DNA of 25,977 nt from Bacteroidaceae bacterium (GCA_017633615.1 JAGBPB010000025.1:1-25977), one strand, 5' to 3'. Positions 1 to 7,670 are shown, numbered from the stretch's first letter. Numbers and translations: made by a program. Notes: generated by a model from the sequence alone, not told the origin.

Positions 1-1
1 A

Positions 2-376
2 GTCAACCTCTCCAAGAGGATTGTAGCGCTGGCAATGAACCGCATGAACCAGATTAACTTCATATCATTGGACAACGGCAAGCGGGCATCCAGTTCCCTA
101 TACGAGCCTCCTGTCTTGCCTGATGAAAGACAAATGCGGTACTACTGTAACATTACCGCGTCGCGTAACTACGTCTATGCCCTCTACATGAACCAGGCCT
201 ACGATGACTCATACGAGGTTGAAAAACCCATGGAGATTCACGTCTTTGACTGGAGCGGCCGCCACATAAGGACCTACGCCACAAGGGAATACATCTGGCG
301 CATCTCAGTCTCCCCCGATGACCGTACCCTGATAGCCTGCGATATGGACAACAGCGTCCTCAAGTACTCTTTATAA
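2..376 (+). CDS. 6-bladed beta-propeller protein, 3' part only (BF3164-like)
   Basis: The reading frame is open to the left edge of the window, so the gene is 5'-truncated; the first visible ATG (position 35) is internal. About 124 residues remain. They read as the last blades of a beta-propeller: short beta-strand-like runs, 'IHVFDWSGRHIRTY' (an NHL/TolB-like strand-turn-strand), and a final 'SPDDRTLIACDMDNSVLKYSL', typical of the closing blade in BF3164-type lipoproteins of Bacteroidales. The N-terminal lipoprotein signal would lie outside the window. A second propeller lipoprotein follows 40 bases downstream on the same strand, so the two are probably a tandem pair. The biological role of these surface or periplasmic propellers is not known to me. 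The propeller fold is fairly secure; family membership is inferred from the C-terminus only. Confidence 0.7.
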   Translation, partial: VNLSKRIVALAMNRMNQINFISLDNGKRASSSLYEPPVLPDERQMRYYCNITASRNYVYALYMNQAYDDSYEVEKPMEIHVFDWSGRHIRTYATREYIWRISVSPDDRTLIACDMDNSVLKYSL

Positions 377-416
377 ATGATATTAATTACATGAATGGCA
401 ACTGATTAAACAAAAT

Positions 417-1535
417 ATGAACAAAAGGACTTTTTTCCATATTGCTTTGTTAGTTATTGTAATTGTAGTAGCATCGTGCGGCAAGGGCAAGAGCATGCAG
501 GCCATTCCCGTTGAAGAGGTGGAGGACACATATTTCCTTGATGAGATTGCTGACAGCCGCAGTTATGTGCTGCTTGATGATGGCTCTCTTGATGCAATTG
601 TGGGCGATATTACCCAGGTTATGGTTGATGACGGGCTGATTTTTGTATCGCACATCCCTAATGCTAAAGGCAACGATATTGACCAGATAATATCAGTATA
701 TGACAAGGAGGGACGGTTCCTGAACAAGATAGGACAAAAGGGGCGTGCCCGGAACGAGTTCTTGCGCATTCGGTCATGGTGTATAGATAAGGATAGCAAA
801 GAGGTTCTGATGTATGACCTGGACGCTTACGCCATAAAGAAATACACGTATGACGGGACATTCATCAGCCAGACCTCAATTCCCAAAGAGATTGACTTGA
901 TGAAGCTTTTCCTTACTGACAAAAGGATGTACGTTCAGTCAACGGTCCCCAATGATGTATCGGATGACTTTATGGAGTTAAAGGAGGATGGTTCATATAC
1001 GCCATTACTGCCTATGAGGCAGATGGCAACTGACGGAGGCTGGCGCGTAGGTATTGTCAGCCATTTTAGAGACCAGGACCTGAAAGAGTTCTACCATATG
1101 CGGGCGTTTGACAATACGCTCTACAGAATCTCTGATGGCAAGGCTGACTCATGCGGATATTTTGAGTTTATTGACGTGCCCCCGGCCAACAAACTGGAGA
1201 ACCTTACTTTTGATTATCTGATTACCCTGAAGCATCCAAGCGAATGCTATGAGACTCCCGCCTATTTTGTGGCAAGTGAATTTGAGGCTGCCGATTATGT
1301 GTATCACAAGCCCACAGGCAAATGCACCTGTTACAGGTATGACATAGCCAATCTGCCCTACCGCCGCAAGATAGTAGGCGTGGTTGGCGATGTGATGATA
1401 GCCGGTGTAACCGCAATCAATGCACAGACTGCACTTAAGGAACATCCGGACATTATTCCGGAGCGGGACAAGGTCATGCTGGAAGCTATTGCAGGCAGAG
1501 AGAATGATGCACTGGTGTTCTATCACTTGAAATGA
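417..1535 (+). CDS. 6-bladed beta-propeller lipoprotein
   Basis: 372 residues. The N-terminus is a lipoprotein signal: Lys/Arg, a hydrophobic stretch, then the lipobox VASC followed by G, with the lipidated Cys near residue 21. An NHL-like element follows ('YDKEGRFLNKIGQKGRARNEF', roughly residues 95-115), with further propeller strands such as 'KKYTYDGTFISQTSIP'. This is the pattern of the large Bacteroidales group annotated as 6-bladed beta-propeller (DUF4934/DUF5128-like). The protein is expected on the periplasmic face of the inner membrane or on the outer membrane. It lies 40 bases after a related truncated gene and converges with the next gene, so it ends this transcription unit. No catalytic residues are evident. 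Its substrate or partner cannot be read from the sequence. Confidence 0.8.
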   Translation: MNKRTFFHIALLVIVIVVASCGKGKSMQAIPVEEVEDTYFLDEIADSRSYVLLDDGSLDAIVGDITQVMVDDGLIFVSHIPNAKGNDIDQIISVYDKEGRFLNKIGQKGRARNEFLRIRSWCIDKDSKEVLMYDLDAYAIKKYTYDGTFISQTSIPKEIDLMKLFLTDKRMYVQSTVPNDVSDDFMELKEDGSYTPLLPMRQMATDGGWRVGIVSHFRDQDLKEFYHMRAFDNTLYRISDGKADSCGYFEFIDVPPANKLENLTFDYLITLKHPSECYETPAYFVASEFEAADYVYHKPTGKCTCYRYDIANLPYRRKIVGVVGDVMIAGVTAINAQTALKEHPDIIPERDKVMLEAIAGRENDALVFYHLK

Positions 1536-1550
1536 CGAGGTGTGTGTTTC

Positions 1551-1573
1551 AAAACTATTTTGTAGGTAGTTTT
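1551..1573. terminator. Weak hairpin between convergent genes
   Basis: AAAACTA (1551-1557) and TAGTTTT (1567-1573) are perfect inverted arms around a 9-base loop, in the short space between the + strand propeller gene and the - strand gene, overlapping the stop codon of the latter. AT-rich and without a clean T-run, so only a possible bidirectional terminator. Confidence 0.3.
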
Positions 1574-2229
1574 ATCCAGTTGTTACGGTAGCCGGTTACC
1601 TCATCTATGAGGCGATAACGGATGTAGGCCTGATAGTTATTATTACCTGAATTAGGAACACTGAATTCTACTTCATTATCATGCTTTCTTATTCCCATGC
1701 AGCTGCGCATCTTGCTGGGATCACAGCCCACGCCCGGAGCGGTAAGTTGGATTCTGGCGGATAGGTGCCAGCGTTCAGGATTGACAGTATCAGATAGCGT
1801 TAGCCGGCAGCGGATGGTGGCCACACTATTACTGTAGGTGGCAGACAGCAGCTGTAATGATGATATTGGGAACTCCGGATATGGTTGTGGTACCGGAACG
1901 TGTTCACGGCCGAGCTGGGCAAAGCCGTGATAGGCACTGACAAAGAGGTTGTAGCCGCTGATGTGATTCTTGTCATCATACGGCGGGCGGTGTGAGGGAA
2001 CGCAGCGAGCAAGTTCCCTCCACTCCAGTTGCACTGAGTGCTGCAGCTGCTGCCAGGCAAGTATGGCACGATGATGAACCTGTGCCTGATCAAGACGGGC
2101 CGGAGTATGGTTGAATGACGGTTTGGGCTTGCGTTTCCAGTAGCATTGGCCGTTACGGTGGTAGAAGGTGATATCACCTATGGAGGACCAGCAGTCCTGA
2201 ATGATGGGTGTGGGATGGAATTTTGGCAT
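1555..2229 (-). CDS. Conserved-looking hypothetical protein (DUF6266-like?)
   Basis: 224 residues, no signal peptide or membrane segment. The first half is rich in aromatic and basic residues ('ITFYHRNGQCYWKRKPKPSF', about residues 20-39). It then has a helical part with 'AWQQL...EWRELARCVPSHRPPYDD' and 'HISGYNLFVSAYHGFAQLG'. The tail is beta-rich. The layout (short basic N-terminus, a Trp-rich helical part, then a beta-sandwich-like tail) recalls the DUF6266 family of Bacteroidetes proteins, but I am not certain of the match and assign no function. A -7 box 28 bases upstream and an intrinsic terminator just beyond it (both on this strand) suggest that it is transcribed separately from the LRR genes upstream. 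Confidence 0.6.
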   Translation of the reverse strand: MPKFHPTPIIQDCWSSIGDITFYHRNGQCYWKRKPKPSFNHTPARLDQAQVHHRAILAWQQLQHSVQLEWRELARCVPSHRPPYDDKNHISGYNLFVSAYHGFAQLGREHVPVPQPYPEFPISSLQLLSATYSNSVATIRCRLTLSDTVNPERWHLSARIQLTAPGVGCDPSKMRSCMGIRKHDNEVEFSVPNSGNNNYQAYIRYRLIDEVTGYRNNWIKLPTK

Positions 2230-2256
2230 GGTGTCATGGCTTTAGAGGTTATAAAG

Positions 2257-2264
2257 CAAAGGTA
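2257..2264 (-). promoter_or_regulatory. -7 box for the 224-residue gene
   Basis: The minus strand reads TACCTTTG followed by C, a perfect Bacteroidetes TAnnTTTG -7 element, 28 bases before the ATG at 2229. No clear -33 TTG at 19-21 bases. It lies just downstream of the terminator of the preceding gene, which fits a fresh start of transcription. Confidence 0.5.
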
Positions 2265-2265
2265 G

Positions 2266-2306
2266 TGAAAAAACCAACACAGCAGGTGTGGGCTGCTGTG
2301 TAGGTT
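2266..2306 (-). terminator. Intrinsic terminator after the 142-residue gene
   Basis: On the minus strand a perfect 9-bp stem (ACACAGCAG / CTGCTGTGT, at 2277-2285 and 2293-2301) is extended by four more pairs after one A/A mismatch and is followed by TTTTTT. It overlaps the stop codon of the gene it ends. Stem plus T-run is a textbook Rho-independent terminator. Confidence 0.8.
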
Positions 2307-2733
2307 AGTTTATACGGATTGACAGTTTGGTGTGGGGGCTGAATTGATGACAATGATATTGGGATACTTTGTCATCGGCTATAGAGGAACTGGCATCAAG
2401 GGTGAGAGTACCTTTATTGAAGGTTAAGGCGATTATGGTTGCTGTTCCGGGACTATCTATGAACGGGAGACTGATTATTTCATTGTTGTGGGATAATTCA
2501 TAGCAATCTTTTGCTGTATTGATACTCTCCTGATGGGTCTTAGTTATGGATAACTTGATATGGTCACTGTCTGAAACATCAACAGTAATGTCTATCACAT
2601 CATCTTTGAGCAGCGGTTCTGTTTGCTTGATGATGTCCGGAAAATAGCATGTGAGGAGGTTTCCCTGATTGTTTTTACAGAGGCAAACGACTCCGGTGGC
2701 GGTGTTGTTGATGTTTAGTGAAATGGGTTGCAT
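2305..2733 (-). CDS. Small hypothetical protein, last gene of the LRR unit
   Basis: 142 residues, not recognised. It has no signal peptide or membrane helix, so it is probably cytoplasmic unless exported in an unusual way. Composition is beta-like (alternating Thr/Ile/Ser/Val), with two Cys in 'VVCLCKNNQGNLL' and a single 'YHCHQF' near the C-terminus (about residues 126-131), the latter a possible metal site but too short to claim. It begins 18 bases after the LRR-plug gene and ends in a strong terminator, so it is very likely co-transcribed with that gene. Function unknown. Confidence 0.55.
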   Translation of the reverse strand: MQPISLNINNTATGVVCLCKNNQGNLLTCYFPDIIKQTEPLLKDDVIDITVDVSDSDHIKLSITKTHQESINTAKDCYELSHNNEIISLPFIDSPGTATIIALTFNKGTLTLDASSSIADDKVSQYHCHQFSPHTKLSIRIN

Positions 2734-2751
2734 AAATAAACATCTAATAGG

Positions 2752-3822
2752 TTATTTGACTTGAGGGTCCTGCGGCGTGTAGTTTTGCTCAAATCTCATG
2801 TCATATGCCTTTACGCGTTCAATCATGTCGTGAGTGAGCTGTTCAAGGCTCATGGTGTCGCGTTTGGCTTCATTAAAGAATTCCTTACCGTTAACAAGGA
2901 TATCTGTCTCCGTTGGAACGAGTCTGCCGTTCACATATATGTTATCAAGGCTGTCTATGGTTACGCCGGGTAGCTTTAGAATAACATCTCTGATAGTTGT
3001 CCCTTCTGGCAGACGAAAAGCCTCAGGATCAAACTCAGGGCCACAGACAAGTATTTCTTCAAACTTATCAAAAGAGCACCACCCCGGAGCGTTTTGGTAT
3101 GCCTGAAGTGAGCCTACTGGCACATATAAGGTTCTTGAAGGATCAAGACCCGGGTTATGTGGCCCGATGAATTGGAAACTCCAATCCATTATTTCAGTCC
3201 TGTTTGAATCTGTATATTCAATATGGATAGATGGAGGTGTAGTTGAAAGGCAATAAACATCTGTCAATGTCCTTAATGAGGATAATGCTTCTGTACCTAT
3301 GCTTTTCACGTTTTCTGGAATCACAATCTTCTGTAATGAATTGCCTGAAAAGGCCCAATTGCCTATTGTAATAAGGTTTTCACCCAGAGTTACACGCTTG
3401 AGTTTTGATGAAACGGCCCCGTCTGACATAACGTAATCTGTAGTCATCTCTATGAAAGCTTCCGGAATGTTCTTTACCAAAGGCGGTATTTCCAGCGTCT
3501 CTATATTGCTGCATCCTTGAAAACAAGCTCTTTCAAGATTCTCAACAGTTGATGGCAAAGATACATATACAAGAGATTTGCAATATGCAAAACCACCTAC
3601 TGAAATTGTCCTGTAATCACGTCCTTTTACACTGAATGATTCAGGGATAAAAAGTGAATCCAAATTGAATGTTTCACGATTTTCCGGACCAATAACACTT
3701 GCAGTCTTTTTGAAATATGATATTTTGACTTTCATTCCGTCAGCAACAATCTTCCGTGCAGAAACAGAAGACGGGAATTGTGCTACCAAAAAGACAATCA
3801 GAGTGTAAATATAGACTCTCAT
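2752..3822 (-). CDS. Secreted BspA-type leucine-rich-repeat protein with TonB-plug-like C-terminus
   Basis: 356 residues. A signal peptide (about residues 1-22, ending SVSA) is followed by a beta-rich lead-in and LRR_5 repeats of the BspA type (about 55-195: 'LPSTVENLERACFQGCSNIETLEIP', then 'IGNWAFSGNSLQKIVIPENVKSIG'). A typical BspA closing element, 'LYVPVGSLQAYQNAPGW', follows at about 233-249. Residues 274-356 are different: 'DVILKLPGVTIDSLDNIYVNG' and 'DILVNGKEFF...MIERVKAYD' match the pattern of the plug of TonB-receptor-like outer-membrane proteins (LKKLPGV-x-D-x-GNI-x-VNG, LVNGKEFF, M/V-E-K-V-K-V-Y-D). No beta-barrel follows, so this is an orphan plug-like module. It lies 243 bases downstream of the YD-repeat-like gene on the same strand. 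LRR_5 is secure; the plug resemblance is by motif and should be tested by profile search. Confidence 0.8.
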   Translation of the reverse strand: MRVYIYTLIVFLVAQFPSSVSARKIVADGMKVKISYFKKTASVIGPENRETFNLDSLFIPESFSVKGRDYRTISVGGFAYCKSLVYVSLPSTVENLERACFQGCSNIETLEIPPLVKNIPEAFIEMTTDYVMSDGAVSSKLKRVTLGENLITIGNWAFSGNSLQKIVIPENVKSIGTEALSSLRTLTDVYCLSTTPPSIHIEYTDSNRTEIMDWSFQFIGPHNPGLDPSRTLYVPVGSLQAYQNAPGWCSFDKFEEILVCGPEFDPEAFRLPEGTTIRDVILKLPGVTIDSLDNIYVNGRLVPTETDILVNGKEFFNEAKRDTMSLEQLTHDMIERVKAYDMRFEQNYTPQDPQVK

Positions 3823-4065
3823 AGGTTATTGCTATTATTGATTAAACGGAGAAAGAATCAAAATGCGTCATCTCCTTAGAAGCTTTTATTTGTAGAGTTG
3901 GAAACTGTTTATCACAAGGTGAGTTGAAATTATCGTAAATATACCTACTTAGCATTACAATCCAACTAATTGACAGCCTTTTAACCATTATTATTAGTTA
4001 CATATTTACATTATTGCACACTATGGCACAGGGAAACGGTCCTATTGTGTCAGAACTCGGATTGC
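3823..4065. other. Gene-free gap of 243 bases
   Basis: AT-rich spacer between two minus-strand genes. I find no ORF of note, no clear TAnnTTTG promoter on the minus strand, and no convincing terminator hairpin. Whether the LRR-plug gene is read through from the upstream genes or has its own promoter cannot be decided from the sequence. Confidence 0.5.
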
Positions 4066-5412
4066 TTATTCTGCAACCACCTTTGTGATGATGAGAGGAT
4101 GACCTTCAAGAGTGTAATTACCGTTTGCATCAGCTTCAAATCCTGGCAGCATCTTAAGTTTGTTCAGTAAAGACTCATTTACCTCTTTTATTTCTTCTCC
4201 AAAACTGAAATCTTGTACAAAAATGTCTGAGTCAGGATTGTCATCACTCACTATAACGTGTACATACCACGGTTTCAGTCTAACATCTCCGAAAGCGCTG
4301 GAATTGTATCTTTCGCCGTTCCGATAGCAAAAGCGTCTATATTCCACATGGTCTGGGATCAAAAATCCGTCTTCATCAGAAATATAAACAAGTCTGCGTG
4401 TCCAGTTTCCGTGCTTGTCATATTTATAAAGGTCATATTTGGTGGTTTCAATTCTATCTTTAAAGACTTTGGATTCCAGAAGAAGATCACCGTTATTGTT
4501 GTAGCGATTATTGTAAATAGTGCCATCTGGCAATACGGTCTTTAGCAGTGTTCCTTTTTTATCAAAGTATTCTGTCTTGTCTGTACCGTCATATTTATGT
4601 TTAATCTGATAACTGCCATCAGCGGAATATGTGTAATACTGTTTGGCTCTTTTGAAGTCAGATGCAGTAGCAGTTCCTGATGCATACATAAGTGTATTGT
4701 TCAGATTTCCTTTAACTGTAGGGTTGTAATCAGGGCCAATCTCATTACCCAAATAGTTGAAATATGATGTTTCAAGACTATCAATCCTGCCGTTATGACA
4801 ATAATAGTCCATACGTTCCTTGCGTCCGGTTGTCTTGTTTTCAAAAATCCGGGATTTAATGGTACCATCAGTGTTATATTCATAGTTAACAGAAGTGCTT
4901 TGAGCAATCATACTGTTACCCATTGTTGATTCTTGTATCAGCCTTCCGTTCTGGTATGTATAATCTGTCCAATTGGCTAATTGATCCCAGGATGCCTGAT
5001 AATCAAATCCACGTCTTTCAAAGTGGAGAGCCTCTGTTTCAAGATCATTGCCCCAAAATACCATGCCACCTGTTTCCGTATCAATCCTACCGTCTATTCT
5101 TTTGACTGTATCTGAAGTCAATGAGAAGAAAGTGCCTTTTGCACCTGCACCTCCCATACCCATTATCCTGGCTGTATAGGTTTCTGTCCTTACACGATTA
5201 CCGTCTTTATCCAACAAAACAGCAGTCAGGGATTCAACCGGACCGTCAACTACCGTATCAGAAACAAGGTTCAGGATACCTCTGTTGCCTTTAACAAGAT
5301 GAACCCGGTTGATGACAGTCTCATATGATAAAACCTCACCTCTAAGGTCCTGTGCTTTAAAACTAGTGTTGATGGTTGCCAACACCAGCATAATTATCAT
5401 TGTTCTTTTCAT
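4066..5412 (-). CDS. Secreted YD-repeat-like protein with short TonB-plug-like tail
   Basis: 448 residues. The signal peptide is short ('MKRTMIIMLVLATINTSFKAQ'), and no further membrane segment follows. From about residue 140 to 375 there are repeated beta-hairpin units of the YD/RHS-like or MORN-like kind ('DYTYQNGRLIQES', 'YEYNTDGTIKSRIFENK', 'YTYSADGSYQIKHKYDG', 'YKYDKHGNWTRRLVY'), common in secreted Bacteroidetes proteins. The last 35 residues (414-448) include 'LLNKLKMLPGFEADANGNY' and then 'TLEGHPLIITKVV'. These match the start of the same plug-like motif seen in the neighbouring LRR protein, but stop before a VNGKEFF-type element. The gene starts 12 bases after the M56 protease gene, so the two are almost certainly in one operon. 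Probably periplasmic or surface-exposed; function unknown. Confidence 0.75.
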   Translation of the reverse strand: MKRTMIIMLVLATINTSFKAQDLRGEVLSYETVINRVHLVKGNRGILNLVSDTVVDGPVESLTAVLLDKDGNRVRTETYTARIMGMGGAGAKGTFFSLTSDTVKRIDGRIDTETGGMVFWGNDLETEALHFERRGFDYQASWDQLANWTDYTYQNGRLIQESTMGNSMIAQSTSVNYEYNTDGTIKSRIFENKTTGRKERMDYYCHNGRIDSLETSYFNYLGNEIGPDYNPTVKGNLNNTLMYASGTATASDFKRAKQYYTYSADGSYQIKHKYDGTDKTEYFDKKGTLLKTVLPDGTIYNNRYNNNGDLLLESKVFKDRIETTKYDLYKYDKHGNWTRRLVYISDEDGFLIPDHVEYRRFCYRNGERYNSSAFGDVRLKPWYVHVIVSDDNPDSDIFVQDFSFGEEIKEVNESLLNKLKMLPGFEADANGNYTLEGHPLIITKVVAE

Positions 5413-5424
5413 TTTTCTTTCTCC

Positions 5425-7146
5425 TTAGTTTTCTGACATATAGAATGCTTTATCGCCAATTTCGGCCTTCAGTTTTGATGGGTCAACATTTTCCAATGAC
5501 CTACAATCATAGAAAGCTCCATTACCTATATAGCTTACTTTCTTAGGTATAATAACTGATGATAATCTTATGCACCTGAAAAAGGCTTCATCTCCAATCC
5601 TTTCTAATTTCTTAGGAAGATTGATTTCTGTAAGATGCCTGCAATCTGAAAAAGCGCCATCTCCAATAGTTTTAAGAGTTGAAGGAAGATGAACAGATTC
5701 CAAGTTCCTGCAATTTAAGAACAATCCTTCAGGCAGTTCTTTCAAGCCATTTTCAATATAGACCGATTTAAGGTTATCGCATCTGGTGAAAGCGCGGGAT
5801 TGTAGTACACATACGGAGGATGGGATAGTTATACTCTCAAGCATACGGCAAGAAGCAAATGCATCAGCACCTATCTCCGTTATTGTTTCAGGCAAGACAA
5901 TACGGGTATAGCGCGTACCGTTCAACGCAGTGGGAGCAATCACTCTTACGGTATATTCTTTTCCATCAAATGGAATTGTTGAAGGAACTGTTAATTCTAA
6001 ATCCATATCATATCGTTCCGGTCCATTATTCATGGCAGCCCAATCATATCCGTCAAGTACAGCAACACCATTTGCGATATTAAATCTTAATCCCTGATAA
6101 TAGTATTCTGTATCTGGATATTCATATAAACGTCTGATGCTTTGATTCTGGCGGGAATCGGATAACACATACGGGGCCTCGTGTCTGTCATAGACCTTGT
6201 TTGAGGTCAATAACATTGATGCAACTATAAGAAGAGGCAAATACATATATTTAAGAAGTGCCTTCTTTCCTGAAGCCTGACAATTCATCATCAACATTCT
6301 GGAGCGAAGATTACTGATACCTATTCCATTCACGGAAAGCAGAGCATTGTATCCGCATGCTATGTTTAAAAGAGATTCCTGATATTTGCTTTTTTCATAT
6401 CCGGCATTAAGGACTGCGGAATCTGCCTGATATTCATGTATGTTGCAAAGGTCATGACGAAGTAGCCAGACTGCAGGATTGAACCATTGAAAGACAGACA
6501 TCATATCAGTAAACAATAGCTCTAATGAATGATGGTTTACTACGTGAGCACGTTCGTGACATATTACAGCGTCTTCCCAGGATCCACTTTCCGTATTGTC
6601 TGTCATCAGTCTATTACCAATAGATTCAGGCACTATTATGTATCTCATCCAGCTGAAAGACTGAACGTCATGGGATGAAATCAAAATAGTGTAGTCCTTA
6701 TCTTTCTTAAAGACATGACTGTTTCTGACTATCTGTATTACCTTATAAATTGAGATGCTCCTTAACACAAGCAGAAGCGCCACTCCGGCTAAATAAACAG
6801 TAATGGCTATCATTAACAATAAGTCCGGATTATTGGCCGATGGCAAATCTGATATTTCCGCGTGCCCGGAAACTGCCTCCATACCAACAGGCATATCATT
6901 AGCCGAATTATTGGTAACCTTTGGGGATACAGTTATGTTACTTATTACTGTACTTGGAGATTCATTTACAGGTTTGTGTAAAGTTATAACGCATAGTGGC
7001 AGTATGTATGATATTACCAACGATGCAACCATGACTGCACGGCCAACGCTATAAAATGTATCACGTCTTGCAAGTAGATGATACAGCAAAACAAATGCTG
7101 CAGTAAGCAGTGCAACCTTCAATATGTAGATAAGGAATGTGCTCAT
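5425..7146 (-). CDS. M56 (BlaR1-type) membrane metallopeptidase with C-terminal leucine-rich-repeat sensor
   Basis: 573 residues. Four membrane segments (about 5-25, 37-57, 108-130, 300-314) match BlaR1/MecR1 topology. The zinc protease lies in the cytosolic loop between TM3 and TM4: HERAH at 197-201 is the HExxH motif, and EYQAD at 238-242 supplies the third ligand Glu. In BlaR1 the part beyond TM4 is a penicillin-binding sensor. Here it is a beta-rich lead-in (about 345-410) followed by about six LRR_5 repeats (about 412-570), such as 'LPSTLKTIGDGAFSDCRHL'. In the known family, a signal sensed outside triggers cleavage of the BlaI repressor; the LRR domain implies a ligand other than beta-lactam. 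The start overlaps the stop of the blaI-like gene by 4 bases (ATGA), so the two are translationally coupled. The active site is intact. Confidence 0.88.
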   Translation of the reverse strand: MSTFLIYILKVALLTAAFVLLYHLLARRDTFYSVGRAVMVASLVISYILPLCVITLHKPVNESPSTVISNITVSPKVTNNSANDMPVGMEAVSGHAEISDLPSANNPDLLLMIAITVYLAGVALLLVLRSISIYKVIQIVRNSHVFKKDKDYTILISSHDVQSFSWMRYIIVPESIGNRLMTDNTESGSWEDAVICHERAHVVNHHSLELLFTDMMSVFQWFNPAVWLLRHDLCNIHEYQADSAVLNAGYEKSKYQESLLNIACGYNALLSVNGIGISNLRSRMLMMNCQASGKKALLKYMYLPLLIVASMLLTSNKVYDRHEAPYVLSDSRQNQSIRRLYEYPDTEYYYQGLRFNIANGVAVLDGYDWAAMNNGPERYDMDLELTVPSTIPFDGKEYTVRVIAPTALNGTRYTRIVLPETITEIGADAFASCRMLESITIPSSVCVLQSRAFTRCDNLKSVYIENGLKELPEGLFLNCRNLESVHLPSTLKTIGDGAFSDCRHLTEINLPKKLERIGDEAFFRCIRLSSVIIPKKVSYIGNGAFYDCRSLENVDPSKLKAEIGDKAFYMSEN

Positions 7147-7508
7147 TTCTTTCTGCTTTTCTTGATTTCTTTGATTATCTGCTCAAGTTCCTCAACGGAG
7201 AGTTTCTCATCCTTGACGAATGACATTACCACGCTGGAATATGAGCTGCTGAAGAACTCATCAATAATGCCGTGAATACCGGACTTGCTGTACTCCTCAC
7301 GGCTCACTACAGGGTAATACTGGTAGTTGGTTCCATAGGCCTTGTGGTCCATAAAGCCGTCGGCCTGAAGTGTACGTACCTGATTGGACAGCGTACCGAA
7401 TGATGGTTTAGGGTCCGGGTACTTTTCCTGGAGCTCACGGATGAACAGGGGTCCGTATGTCCAGTAATAATTCATGATAACCTGCTCTTTCTTGGTCAGT
7501 TTCCTCAT
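7143..7508 (-). CDS. BlaI/MecI-family transcriptional repressor
   Basis: 121 residues, the usual family length. The N-terminal winged helix (about 1-70) has the typical start ('LTKKEQVIMNYYWTYGP') and the recognition region 'PSFGTLSNQVRTLQADGFMDHKAYGTNYQYYPVVSREEY'. The C-terminal helices (about 75-120) mediate dimerisation. Known members are inactivated when the partner protease cleaves near an Asn-Phe or similar bond in this C-terminal part; the equivalent here is Ser96-Phe97 in 'VVMSFVKDEKLS'. The gene overlaps the M56 protease gene by 4 bases, so it is the natural substrate and partner. It probably represses its own operon and perhaps the divergent gene starting at 7692. Confidence 0.9.
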   Translation of the reverse strand: MRKLTKKEQVIMNYYWTYGPLFIRELQEKYPDPKPSFGTLSNQVRTLQADGFMDHKAYGTNYQYYPVVSREEYSKSGIHGIIDEFFSSSYSSVVMSFVKDEKLSVEELEQIIKEIKKSRKK

Positions 7509-7576
7509 ATCTATACCTTTTTATAATTTGCCATTTACTCTTTGTGCAGGAGATGCATTAAAGAAATTCTTTCTCC

Positions 7577-7609
7577 GCAAAGTAAAATGATTTATTTTGT
7601 TCAACAAAA
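7577..7609 (-). promoter_or_regulatory. Promoter of the BlaI/M56-LRR operon with overlapping palindrome
   Basis: On the minus strand, TTTG (7608-7605) lies 19 bases from TTACTTTG (7585-7578, one mismatch to TAnnTTTG), about 70 bases before the blaI-like start. A perfect palindrome TTTTGTT-C-AACAAAA (7595-7609) overlaps the -33 box. A second, AAAGAA-A-TTCTTT (7560-7572), sits at the predicted start of transcription. Either could be the repressor operator; they do not match the TACAnnTGTA operator of staphylococcal BlaI. Confidence 0.5.
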
Positions 7610-7662
7610 ATTTTTCGCTACAAAAAATCTTTATTAATCTCGTTTTTTTAACAGATACCAAA

Positions 7663-7670
7663 TATCTTTG
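7663..7670 (+). promoter_or_regulatory. -7 box of the divergent CarboxypepD-reg gene
   Basis: TATCTTTG followed by C fits TAnnTTTG and lies 21 bases before the ATG at 7692, giving a very short leader. The -33 region is only a T-run and is weak. It shares the 183-base intergenic region with the BlaI operon promoter. Confidence 0.45.

Noticed and set aside
1149..1526. 125-codon minus-strand ORF inside the propeller lipoprotein gene
   Set aside because: Antisense shadow; the + strand frame has a lipobox and propeller repeats.
7606..7615. AAAAATTTTT palindrome near the blaI promoter
   Set aside because: A simple A/T tract; symmetry is expected by chance in AT-rich DNA. The adjacent TTTTGTTCAACAAAA is a better operator candidate.
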